Below, piece after piece: positions 45,660 through 52,983 of a stretch of 64,000 bases of DNA. The notes under the pieces were generated by a model that saw only the letters and a program-made list of their open reading frames with translations, was not told the DNA's origin and did not search any database. A program made the position numbers and the translations under genes. Each line of letters begins with the position of its first letter. The first letter of the stretch is position 1. This stretch comes from Fodinicurvata fenggangensis DSM 21160 (GTDB lineage Bacteria; Pseudomonadota; Alphaproteobacteria; Kiloniellales; DSM-21159), in NCBI RefSeq assembly GCF_000686045.1, contig NZ_JMLV01000003.1:248001-312000 (forward strand), in the 5' to 3' direction.

Positions 45660-46507
45660 GCAACGTCTCCCATTTGTAACTGAATATCTGCATCGGAAAG
45701 CGTTCCATCAAATCCAACCCCTCCATCTTCACCGTATTTGACCAGTAGTGCTCCCTTGGTTCCGCCAGAAAAGTGCCAGTAGTCCCAGAAAAAGAGCCCT
45801 TCGTAGTGGTAACCATGTCCTTGCAGGCTTAACTGCTGTCCCGACTTTACCTGCTCCCACTGGGCTTGGCTGAGCCCGATGGAGACCTCTATGTCCAATC
45901 CCCAGTGGACCGTGATCAACGCGAAGGCTTCTGTACAAGGATCAGCGACGATTAGTGGGTAGTTGAGACGAGCGGCGTGGAGTACAGCGCAAAAGTCAAT
46001 CTGCTCATCCTGCTCCGACGAGGCCGTGCTCGTAGGGGTTATCCAACCTGAACCCCACTTTGCTTTGTTGGACTGGAGGTACGCGTAGAAGAGTACCCCG
46101 CAGGCAAGTAGCTGTTTGTCCTCTGCCCTTCCGGCACCCTTTGGCATCGCCGGCAGCACTTCTCTGTCTACCCAGGCGGCGAGCTTCGGTGTAGCGCCTT
46201 CCTCCTCGTTAGACGATCTGCTGCACCACAGAAGATATTGGCTTGCCTCTGTGCCGCGACTGACAGAGATGAAGAGATCGTACTCCTCATGGGCCTCACC
46301 AAGGCCCTCAGTTCGCCGCAGCAGACTGGTGAATGGCCGGAAGGGCCGCGAGATAGGAGAGCCGAACTCATCTGGGTATTCCAGGCCTAAGGCTACGACG
46401 GTCTCTTCATGGTCTCCGGGTATTGCTATATTCACCGGGCAGTCCACGGTTTCCCATCCACCAATTCTGGTAGGGACATTAATGATCATGGGGACAGGCT
46501 TCCTCAT
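45656..46507 (-). CDS. Unrecognised protein B, first gene of an unrecognised pair
   Basis: I do not recognise this 283-residue protein. It has no signal peptide or clear membrane helix and contains a long acidic and aromatic C-terminal part (GYHYEGLFFWDYWHFSGGTKG, split here only by position). It is the first gene of a pair with the Cys/His protein, in ATGA overlap. Its upstream region is related to that of the integrase, so both may be under one island-wide control. Confidence 0.65.
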   Translation of the reverse strand: MRKPVPMIINVPTRIGGWETVDCPVNIAIPGDHEETVVALGLEYPDEFGSPISRPFRPFTSLLRRTEGLGEAHEEYDLFISVSRGTEASQYLLWCSRSSNEEEGATPKLAAWVDREVLPAMPKGAGRAEDKQLLACGVLFYAYLQSNKAKWGSGWITPTSTASSEQDEQIDFCAVLHAARLNYPLIVADPCTEAFALITVHWGLDIEVSIGLSQAQWEQVKSGQQLSLQGHGYHYEGLFFWDYWHFSGGTKGALLVKYGEDGGVGFDGTLSDADIQLQMGDVA

Positions 46508-46584
46508 CAGTGTAGATAGACATAGTCTGAACCCAGCAGACCAAGTGAACGGGAGGACAGCGGTGATCCTTATTCTCGGAAGGT

Positions 46585-46686
46585 TTGGTCACCAACGGCC
46601 ATAGGATTTGGTGCTGTTAAACTTTACCTTGTGTAATATCGCAGATTATACGGTTTAATTGAATCACATACCGACCGGCCTGTGAA
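46585..46686 (-). repeat. Copy 2 of a shared promoter/leader segment
   Basis: This is the second copy of the segment at 33312-33414, with the TTGGTCACCAACGGCC and ATACGGTTTAATTGAATCAC blocks in the same order. On the minus strand a TATAAT-like hexamer lies in the second block, and the segment faces the 46507 gene start. SRAP, on the plus strand, begins 75 bp further on. Confidence 0.7.
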
Positions 46687-46696
46687 GGTAGTTTCT

Positions 46697-46708
46697 GGGT
46701 ACGTACCC
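46697..46708. promoter_or_regulatory. Perfect palindrome upstream of the SRAP gene
   Basis: GGGTACGTACCC is a perfect 12-bp palindrome 53 bp before the SRAP start. It could be an operator. It does not match the LexA box. Confidence 0.4.
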
Positions 46709-46760
46709 CAGTCACAACGTGGGTTACGATTGGCGTAATCTCATCGAAGAGCGTGTCATT

Positions 46761-47414
46761 ATGTGCGGACGCTATACTGAAAGCCGAGCCTTGCAGGAGA
46801 TCCAGGATCGCTTCGCGCCTGACGTGATTGGTTACGAGCTAGACCTAGCTCCCCGCTATAATCTGGCCCCAACACAACGAGCTCCGATCCTCCGAAAGAT
46901 CGACGGCAAGCGGGAACTCACGCAGCTCGTCTGGGGCCTTGTTCCCTTCTGGGCGAAGGACAAGTCAATCGGCAGTCGGATGATCAATGCCAGAGTTGAG
47001 ACGGTGACAGAGAAGCCCGCCTACCGAGCGGCCTTTAGGAAGCGCAGATGTCTGGTGATCGCGGACGGCTTTTATGAATGGAAGCGTGAGGAGGACAGGA
47101 AGTCGCCCTGGTACTTCTGTCGAAAAGACCGAGGCCTCTTCGCGTTTGCCGGTCTGTGGGAACAGTGGATGGGTGATGGAGACGCACTCGAGACCTTCAC
47201 CATCCTCACGACAGACGCCAACGACCTGGTGAAGGAAGTACATCCTCGGATGCCGGTCATACTGCGGCTTGACCAGGAAGACCCATGGCTGGATTTGGAG
47301 AAGACGGACCTTGCTCCGCTGGAGGCCTCTGAAATGATGTCCTGGCCAGTCTCAAAGGCAGTCAACTCGCCAAAGAATGACGGCCCGCATCTTGTAGAAG
47401 CCGCAGTGAGCTAG
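46761..47414 (+). CDS. SRAP (YedK/HMCES) domain protein
   Basis: SRAP proteins cross-link to abasic sites in single-stranded DNA and shield them. The start at 46761 gives MCGRYTES, with Cys2, which becomes N-terminal after Met removal and is the catalytic residue. The fold continues with RYNLAPTQ, RMINARVETV, GFYEWKRE and EVHPRMPVIL, which supply the conserved Asn, Glu and His. The frame opens earlier at 46719, but only the later ATG has Cys2. At 217 residues it is normal. It is convergent with the Y-polymerase genes, 2 bp away. Confidence 0.93.
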   Translation: MCGRYTESRALQEIQDRFAPDVIGYELDLAPRYNLAPTQRAPILRKIDGKRELTQLVWGLVPFWAKDKSIGSRMINARVETVTEKPAYRAAFRKRRCLVIADGFYEWKREEDRKSPWYFCRKDRGLFAFAGLWEQWMGDGDALETFTILTTDANDLVKEVHPRMPVILRLDQEDPWLDLEKTDLAPLEASEMMSWPVSKAVNSPKNDGPHLVEAAVS

Positions 47415-47415
47415 G

Positions 47416-47670
47416 CTAAGCAAGGCCGCCAACGAAGCCGCTCAGCTCATCTAAGCGTACCATGGAGAGCCTAACCTGGCCGCGACAGCCCCGAGCTTTG
47501 CAGATCGTCTCCTGCTCCAGTTCGGCAATCGACAGAAACTCCCGCTCCGGCGACACACAGACAATCGCACGTGTGAGGTAATGCGTATGCCCACACTTCC
47601 GACAGCGGGCTTCCAGCTTCTGTTCGTCGGCCAAGTCGCCGACACGGATGTTCTCTTTCCAACCACTCAC
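47416..47670 (-). CDS. Small zinc-ribbon protein downstream of the Y-family polymerase
   Basis: The GTG at 47670 overlaps the polymerase stop by 4 bp (GTGA) and gives an 84-residue protein. It carries CRKCGHTH and CKARGC, a CxxC and a CxxxxC pair that probably bind zinc. The track frame extends to 47817 inside the polymerase, but no start codon with context is seen there. Its coupling to the polymerase suggests a role in the same repair step. No family name is offered. Confidence 0.7.
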   Translation of the reverse strand: MSGWKENIRVGDLADEQKLEARCRKCGHTHYLTRAIVCVSPEREFLSIAELEQETICKARGCRGQVRLSMVRLDELSGFVGGLA

Positions 47671-48932
47671 CAGAAGTCCTCCGCTGAAGGCACTCGGGTG
47701 TAGCTGATCTTGCCGCCCACGTGTCCGCCTTTGGGAGGGTTCCAGTACCCGAGGCTGACCACCGTCCCGGCATAGCGAGCGTTGAGTTCGTCGATGGCCT
47801 GGCTGATGTTCTCCCAACGTTGACGAGTTCGATCATCACGTAACAACAGGTCGAGCTGCCGTTCGCTCGCGGGGGAGAGATCGTAGAGGGTCACGCCCAC
47901 GCGGAAGATCATCACTCCACGCGGAAAGGCTTTCTCCACCTGGCCCCATAGTCCCCCCAGAGCTTTGAGGATCGCCTGGTCATCACGAACGATTGGTAGT
48001 TCTGTCTTGCCAAGCCAGGTGCCGCTGCGGGTCGACAACCAGAGCCAAAGACCACCCGCATAGTAATTCTCACGGCGCAAGCGACGAGCTGCCTTGGTCA
48101 GGAGAAGTCGGGAGATTTCACGTGCCGCCGGGACTGTTCTCGAATCTGGGGGCAAGACACGCCCGTGACCAAACATACCCCGCCCGGAAGGCTGAGCCTG
48201 GATATCGTAGCCGTGCAGCGCGTACCACAGGCGCTCACCGGTCACGTTGCCCCAGAGCTTACGCATGTGCTTGGGTTGGAGGCCGTACAGTTCCTCCGTG
48301 GTGACCACGCCCGCCATCTGGAGGCGAACCCGCATGTTGTTGCCGACGCCTGGGATATCGTTGAGCGGCACTGCAAAGAGGGGGGCGGGCATGTCGTCCG
48401 GATGCCAGATAGCGAGACCGTCGCCATAACGTCCATTGCTGTGCTTGCCTTCCTTGCAGGCGATCTTCGCCAACTGCCGATTGGCCGCAAACCCTATGGA
48501 ACAGGTGATCCATATCCCAATGTTCTCCCGGATCGCTGCCTTGATCCGCCGGGCCAAATCCTCTGGATCATGTCGGTCAGCCGCATCTAGGCGGCAGGTC
48601 AGCTCGTCGATGGACTTGGCGGCGTCGATGGGAATGACAGTCTCGATCTCTGACAGGAGAGCGTTGTGTGCCCGCCGATAGAGGTCAGGCTTCTGGGGTA
48701 CCAGAACGAGACCGGGACAGCGTTGCCTCGCTTCACGGACAGGCATGACGTTCTTGACGCCATAGGCTTTGGCTTCACGCGAGCAGGCGATGACCGACGT
48801 CCTGTCCGTACCATCAAAGGGAACGACGCCTACGGGACGACCACGCAAACGCCGGTCACATTGCTGTTCAACCGCCGCAAAGAAGCCGTCGAAGTCGAGG
48901 TAAAGGCGTTCTATGGTCTCCGGTTTGCGCAT
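47667..48932 (-). CDS. Y-family DNA polymerase (UmuC/DinB type)
   Basis: This translesion polymerase has the palm motif YLDFDGFFAAVEQ near residue 11 and the catalytic SIDE at about residue 107, so it is catalytically intact, unlike ImuB. A helix-hairpin-helix region follows (IPGVGNNMRVRL), then a little-finger domain. Near residue 367 the beta-clamp-like motif QLDLL is present. No umuD or imuA is nearby. It is 421 residues and is preceded by a LexA box, so it should be induced by DNA damage. Confidence 0.92.
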   Translation of the reverse strand: MRKPETIERLYLDFDGFFAAVEQQCDRRLRGRPVGVVPFDGTDRTSVIACSREAKAYGVKNVMPVREARQRCPGLVLVPQKPDLYRRAHNALLSEIETVIPIDAAKSIDELTCRLDAADRHDPEDLARRIKAAIRENIGIWITCSIGFAANRQLAKIACKEGKHSNGRYGDGLAIWHPDDMPAPLFAVPLNDIPGVGNNMRVRLQMAGVVTTEELYGLQPKHMRKLWGNVTGERLWYALHGYDIQAQPSGRGMFGHGRVLPPDSRTVPAAREISRLLLTKAARRLRRENYYAGGLWLWLSTRSGTWLGKTELPIVRDDQAILKALGGLWGQVEKAFPRGVMIFRVGVTLYDLSPASERQLDLLLRDDRTRQRWENISQAIDELNARYAGTVVSLGYWNPPKGGHVGGKISYTRVPSAEDFW

Positions 48933-48952
48933 AATGCCTCTGTCCAGAATGA

Positions 48953-48967
48953 GAACATATAGAGAAC
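48953..48967 (-). promoter_or_regulatory. LexA box upstream of the Y-family polymerase
   Basis: GAAC-N7-GAAC is an exact match to the alphaproteobacterial LexA box (direct repeat, GTTC-N7-GTTC on the other strand). It lies 21 bp from the polymerase start, so LexA would cover the promoter or leader. Only this copy is seen in the island. Confidence 0.88.
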
Positions 48968-49219
48968 ATTTATGCGAGGCTCTGAGTCAAGGCATTGTTG
49001 CTGAGCCGCCTGGAGCCAGTGGTTGGGGGTTGCGATGCCCGGACATTGGTGGCTCAAGTATTGGAGAGGGGCTAGGAGTCCCACCCTTCAAATTCTGGGG
49101 GTGCTGGGGTCGTTCAGAATGTCGATTTCAAAAAGCCGCTAAAGGGGTCTTTGTTGTTGTTGATGTTCGACCTTCCAAGGTGGGGAGCCAAAATTCTGCG
49201 TAGCTGTTTCCCGGTACTG
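48968..49219. other. Gene-free stretch between the polymerase and the 49220 gene
   Basis: No convincing gene is seen here. It should hold the polymerase promoter beside the LexA box and the 3' end of the 49220 gene. A small plus-strand frame overlapping the LexA box has no family look and is not accepted. Confidence 0.5.
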
Positions 49220-49873
49220 CTAAGGAATAATATCACAGACGTCGATAAACTCCTCAAGCGGGCCCGTTTTCCCCCCTCGTTGTAGATGGAAGAAAAATAG
49301 TTCGGGCAGTACTGGATTCTCTGTCCAAAGGTCCATGACGAACTCCTGAACGCTGCTTCGTCTGGGTAGGGGGGCGAGGTCATCAATTACACCTCTCTGC
49401 TCAGCGATTGTTGTTAATTCATCCATTGCCCATTCCGGATCAGGTTCTTCTTCTATGATGCGCTCAATCTGAGCACCGCATTCAATAATTTTCTCACGCA
49501 CTTCACCCCCAGTGATAGTGTGCCTTTCGAGTAGATACGTCTCCCAACTACTGACAGGTCGGTCAACGTAGTAGGTAACGTAGGCTGATGACATACCAGT
49601 AGCGTCTTCAAATTTACTGTGAACCTTGGCACTAGAAATGAAGTCTACTTCATCAAGTAGGTCTGAGAAGACTTCACTTGGATCAGCACCATCTCCCAAA
49701 TCATGACACAGAATGTCCCAACGTTCATTGAACGCTTCGAAGAGGGCCCCGCCTTGTGCAGACTGAAATGTACTGTCGACATGTAGAAGGAGGTGCTCAC
49801 AGTCATCTGTGCTCATGCAGTAGGGGCAGGACGCTGTTTCAGATTCGCCATTCTGATTGTCTGCATCAAACAT
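49220..49873 (-). CDS. Second Cys/His-motif protein, near attR
   Basis: This 217-residue protein has the same motif as the 45000-45659 protein, here near residue 16. CPYCMSTDDCEHLLL is followed by VDSTFQSAQGGALFEAFNERW. The C-terminus is longer and acidic (IIEEEPDPEWAMDELT). The ATG at 49873 has a GGAGAG ribosome binding site 4 bases away and is preferred over the frame start at 49921. It is a stand-alone copy of the motif without the zinc-ribbon start. Its role is unknown. Confidence 0.65.
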   Translation of the reverse strand: MFDADNQNGESETASCPYCMSTDDCEHLLLHVDSTFQSAQGGALFEAFNERWDILCHDLGDGADPSEVFSDLLDEVDFISSAKVHSKFEDATGMSSAYVTYYVDRPVSSWETYLLERHTITGGEVREKIIECGAQIERIIEEEPDPEWAMDELTTIAEQRGVIDDLAPLPRRSSVQEFVMDLWTENPVLPELFFFHLQRGGKTGPLEEFIDVCDIIP

Positions 49874-49921
49874 GAAGCTCTCCTGCTGGCCTTTATCTAG
49901 GTTGTGAAGCAATTCTACCAC

Positions 49922-50257
49922 CGCATTCGACTGCGGCTATATATATCTGAACAGCAAGCATTCTGGGTAGTTGGCGTATAGGTAGGGTGAGCTAGGGATC
50001 TCACAGAGTGAGCTCAGGGAGTCCCTATGAGTTGTACTTGACGGAGAACCGCTAGAACTTCTCCCGCGCTAGCCTCAAGGGCTCCACAGCCTCCACAAGC
50101 TGCTCATCACTAGGCCGTGGAGAGTGACGGCATGTCTATCGCAAGAGGGCTCCCGGAGTTTCTTACGGAGACCTTTCGCCCCGACAAATCTCGGGAAGCG
50201 TGTGTGATGTTATGAGAAAAGTATTCAAGATCAGGGCTTTATTTTTTTTGTTGGTTT
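49922..50257. other. Gene-free island end before attR
   Basis: No convincing gene is seen. The stretch is the upstream region of the 49873 gene. It holds an imperfect CTCAC-AGA-GTGAG hairpin at about 49999 and an AT-rich run next to attR. Confidence 0.5.
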
Positions 50258-50298
50258 GATTTTAAGTCCTGTGTGTCTACCAGTTCCACCACGTCCGC
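50258..50298 (-). pseudogene. Stranded 5' half of tRNA-Leu
   Basis: The minus strand reads the acceptor 5' strand, D-arm and most of the anticodon arm of tRNA-Leu, then breaks off into island DNA. There is no 3' half. It is a remnant from the integration, but it still has the original promoter context and could be transcribed. Confidence 0.8.
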
Positions 50299-50300
50299 AG
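50258..50300. repeat. attR: 43-bp direct repeat, the displaced tRNA-Leu 5' half
   Basis: The repeat matches the attL copy except at one position. It carries the canonical D-loop GGAACTGGTAGAC, so it is the original chromosomal 5' half. The displaced half of the tRNA ends in AT-rich island DNA. Confidence 0.92.
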
Positions 50301-50308
50301 CGACCTGT

Positions 50309-50337
50309 TCTCTAGCAGCCGGCTCACCGCCCTGCAA
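50309..50337 (-). promoter_or_regulatory. Stranded original tRNA-Leu promoter
   Basis: On the minus strand TTGCAG (50332-50337) and TAGAGA (50309-50314) are separated by 17 bp and point at the displaced half at 50298. The spacing and the 10-nt distance from the -10 fit a tRNA promoter. It is a prediction. Confidence 0.45.
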
Positions 50338-50356
50338 CGTGCACAGATCGACCCCA

Positions 50357-50548
50357 TTATTTTCGCCGCCGCTGGCGCAGGTAGGCAATGAGCAGGAAGC
50401 AGAGCACCAGGGTAATGGTCAGGGGCGCAACGACAACAAGCAAAGGCAAGGCCGCGAACAACAGGACCAGAAGACCTATGCCAATGCCCAGCACCAGCAG
50501 GCAGAGGAAAATGCCGAAGAGGTTGCCGAGTATGTCCTTTCCCTTCAT
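50357..50548 (-). CDS. Small membrane protein of 63 residues
   Basis: The small frame is 63 residues. It has two hydrophobic stretches (LGNLFGIFLCLLVLGIGIGLLVLL and LLVVVAPLTITLVLCFLLIAYL) and a basic C-terminus RQRRRK. The ATG at 50548 overlaps the AbrB-type gene by 4 bp (ATGA). It was probably the gene just before the tRNA in the ancestral chromosome. It may assist the permease or be independent. Confidence 0.7.
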   Translation of the reverse strand: MKGKDILGNLFGIFLCLLVLGIGIGLLVLLFAALPLLVVVAPLTITLVLCFLLIAYLRQRRRK

Positions 50549-51708
50549 GGCGTGTCCTCTTTCTGAGAGCCGGGGTGTGCCTGTTTTCCCAATCTGTGTT
50601 CTATCAGCCGGTATAGGGGGCCTGCGCAAACGACAATGAGGGCGATGCGGACGATATGATGCGTGGCCACCAGAGCCGCATCTGCGCCCAGTGCGATGGC
50701 GATCAGGCTCATCTCGGCCAGTCCGCCCGGGGCATAAGCAAGCACCAGGGGAGCCAGGCTGATGGGGGTCATGACAACCAGAAAGCTCGCTATAGCCAGG
50801 GTGATCATGACCAGCAAGACTGTTGCCCCTGCTGAATGGACAATGGTTTTCAGGACCATCATCGCGCTTGTTCCATAGAAGCGTGCCCCGATGGCCGCAC
50901 CGATTGCCACCTGGGCGATGGAAACAAGGTCCATCGGCGGCGCCGCCTTGGTGAGTCCCAACAGATGGACAATGGAACTGAGGACCATGGGGCCGACCAC
51001 TGCGGCCGCCGGTATCTTCATGGCACGTGCACCGAAGAAACCGGCGATGGCACAGGCAACCAGCAGGACGCCTGCCGTCAGGCCGACATCGCTCCATCCG
51101 GGACCGACCCCACCGGTTTGGCCGGGTTCTAGATCCGATAGCCAGTAGAAGCCGAAGGGAATGGCCACCACGATCAAGAGAATGCGCGTGGCATGCACAA
51201 GGGATATGACGCGGGGGTCGCCGCCATACTGTCCTCCCAGCAGGACCATTTCGCTCAGGCCCCCGGGGGTGGCGGAGAAATAGGCGCTGGCCTTGTCATA
51301 GCCGCAGACGTGATGGAAATAGAGATAGCCGCAGGCGGTCGACAGGACGATGTACAGACTGACCAGCGCCAGGCTGCCGCTCCAGGCGCCGAGTGCGGAT
51401 AGGATTTCCGGTGTAAAGCCGCTGCCGAGCATGACGCCAAGAACCGTCATCATGGCCGTCCGCAGGCTGGAAGCCATGGCGATGGGGGCGCCCATCATGG
51501 CTGCCACGGTGGTAAAGACCATGGAGCCGATCATCCAGGGCAGGGGGAAGTTGATGCTGTAGGCCAGCCAGCCGCCGATTCCGCCTATGCCAAGGGCAAG
51601 CAGCACGCTTGACCATGTCTTCGGTGCGCTTTGGGGAACTGCTGAGGTCACCTTGTCCGGCTCCGGTGATAAGGAACAGGCGTCAGTGTGCCTGAAGAGG
51701 CGCGCCAA
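50545..51708 (-). CDS. AbrB-family membrane protein (putative ammonia monooxygenase family)
   Basis: This 387-residue membrane protein with about 10 helices belongs to the AbrB/AmoA-like permease family. It has the duplicated fold with GIGGIGGWLAYSINFPLPWMIGSM near residue 40 and AYFSATPGGLSEMVLLG near residue 155, and a matching second half (APGGLAEMSLIAIALG). The name ammonia monooxygenase is historical. The substrate is unknown. It overlaps argE by 26 bp and is followed by the small membrane protein in ATGA overlap. Confidence 0.87.
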   Translation of the reverse strand: MARLFRHTDACSLSPEPDKVTSAVPQSAPKTWSSVLLALGIGGIGGWLAYSINFPLPWMIGSMVFTTVAAMMGAPIAMASSLRTAMMTVLGVMLGSGFTPEILSALGAWSGSLALVSLYIVLSTACGYLYFHHVCGYDKASAYFSATPGGLSEMVLLGGQYGGDPRVISLVHATRILLIVVAIPFGFYWLSDLEPGQTGGVGPGWSDVGLTAGVLLVACAIAGFFGARAMKIPAAAVVGPMVLSSIVHLLGLTKAAPPMDLVSIAQVAIGAAIGARFYGTSAMMVLKTIVHSAGATVLLVMITLAIASFLVVMTPISLAPLVLAYAPGGLAEMSLIAIALGADAALVATHHIVRIALIVVCAGPLYRLIEHRLGKQAHPGSQKEDTP

Positions 51709-52861
51709 GCCGCTTGACCAGGCGTTTCATGAAGACCTCTCCCTTGACCAGCTGTTCCAGGGAGATGAATTCATCCGGCTTGTGGGCCTGGGCAATATGG
51801 CCGGGGCCGCAGACCACGGCAGGTATATCCCGCTCTGCAATCTGCCCGGCCTCGGTCCCGAAGGCCACCTTGGTGGTGCTGTTTGCTTCGGCCAGCGCCT
51901 TGGTGAGTGTTACGACTTCGTGGTCCTCGGGGGTATCCAGGCCGGCGAAGGTGGCGCCTTGTTCAAAAACGATCCCGGTCTCCGCGGCAATGGCCTTCAT
52001 TTCCGGCTCGAGATCGCTTTCCGCGAAGCCTTTCAGGTCGTTGAAGAGCACACGCGGGTCATCTCCGGGCAAGCAGCGGAACTCGAACTCGAACGAGCAG
52101 TCCTTGGGGACGATATTGACTGCGGTCCCACCTTGTATGGTGCCCACATGGACCGTCGTGAAAGGAACGTCATAGTCGTGATCGAAGGGACCTTCCTCGG
52201 CCTTGATCCGACCGATCTCGACAAGGCGGTTGATCAGGCGGGCCGCGTACTGAACCGCGTTGACCCCCTGCGGCGCCAGCGAGGAGTGGCATTCATGCCC
52301 CCGCACGTGGCAGGTAAAGCCAAGACGGCCCTTGTGCGCGTTCACGACCTGCATGCCCGTAGGCTCGCCGATGATGGCACAGCGTGGCCGCACTTCCTTC
52401 TGTGCCAGATGGTCCAGCAGGGGGCCTACGCCCACGCAGCCAATCTCTTCATCATAGGTGAAACAAAGGTGGATCGGGATCTCGTTGACATGCTCCAGGA
52501 AATCCGGGGCATAGGCCAGGCAAAGTGCGACGAAGGACTTCATGTCGCTGGTGCCGCGCCCGAACAGCAGACCATCACGTTCGCTTACGGTCCAGGGATC
52601 CTGGCTCCAGTCCTGGCCGTCTACCGGAACCACATCGGTATGACCCGAAAGTGCGATTCCGGAACGGTCTTGAGGACCGAGCGTGGCATAAAGGTTGGCC
52701 TTGCGCTTGTCTTCGGAGTGCACGAGTTCGCTTTCAACTCCCAAATCCGCAAGGTGATTCGCAATGAAGTGAATCAGTTCCAGGTTCGAATTGCGGCTGG
52801 TCGTATCGTAAGCAATCAGCCGTTCGATCATGCTGCGGGTTTCGGGTTTTATTTCTGGCAT
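51683..52861 (-). CDS. argE: Acetylornithine deacetylase
   Basis: ArgE hydrolyses N-acetylornithine in arginine synthesis. The M20 metallopeptidase fold shows LSGHTDVVPVDG near residue 72 and TYDEEIGCVGVG near residue 135 as metal and catalytic residues. The C-terminal GTEAGQ contains a further ligand region. At 392 residues it has normal length. It shares a strand with the downstream permease gene but is functionally unrelated as far as can be seen. Related deacylases with other substrates cannot be excluded. Confidence 0.88.
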   Translation of the reverse strand: MPEIKPETRSMIERLIAYDTTSRNSNLELIHFIANHLADLGVESELVHSEDKRKANLYATLGPQDRSGIALSGHTDVVPVDGQDWSQDPWTVSERDGLLFGRGTSDMKSFVALCLAYAPDFLEHVNEIPIHLCFTYDEEIGCVGVGPLLDHLAQKEVRPRCAIIGEPTGMQVVNAHKGRLGFTCHVRGHECHSSLAPQGVNAVQYAARLINRLVEIGRIKAEEGPFDHDYDVPFTTVHVGTIQGGTAVNIVPKDCSFEFEFRCLPGDDPRVLFNDLKGFAESDLEPEMKAIAAETGIVFEQGATFAGLDTPEDHEVVTLTKALAEANSTTKVAFGTEAGQIAERDIPAVVCGPGHIAQAHKPDEFISLEQLVKGEVFMKRLVKRLGAPLQAH

Positions 52862-52983
52862 ATCTGCATGAGTCCTTGTTGTGGGGGCCCGGAGATAGGG
52901 AGTTCATGAAAGGGCCGGAGCGCGGCAGAGTCGCGCTTTGGTCATCTGGATAACTCTAGGGCCTCTGACCCGTGGAAGAAAGG

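Larger units (their letters stand above)
32037..50300. mobile_element. Genomic island of about 18.2 kb integrated in tRNA-Leu(UAA)
   Basis: The element is bounded by the 43-bp attL and attR repeats and starts with a tyrosine integrase. It contains a type I restriction-modification operon, a secreted nuclease, a helicase-like gene, a serine resolvase, an SOS cassette (SRAP, Y-family polymerase, zinc-ribbon protein) and several unrecognised genes. Its base composition is patchy, with AT-rich segments around 36750-37200 and 42950-44350 that contrast with the flanks. No tra, rep or phage structural genes are visible, so it is probably mobilised only by its integrase or with helpers. Confidence 0.9.

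Noticed and set aside
48913-49203. 96-residue plus-strand frame beside the LexA box
   Set aside because: It overlaps the polymerase start and the LexA box and has no family look; a real gene there would be unusual.
51587-52909. 440-residue plus-strand frame
   Set aside because: It is antisense to argE and overlaps the start of the AbrB-type gene.
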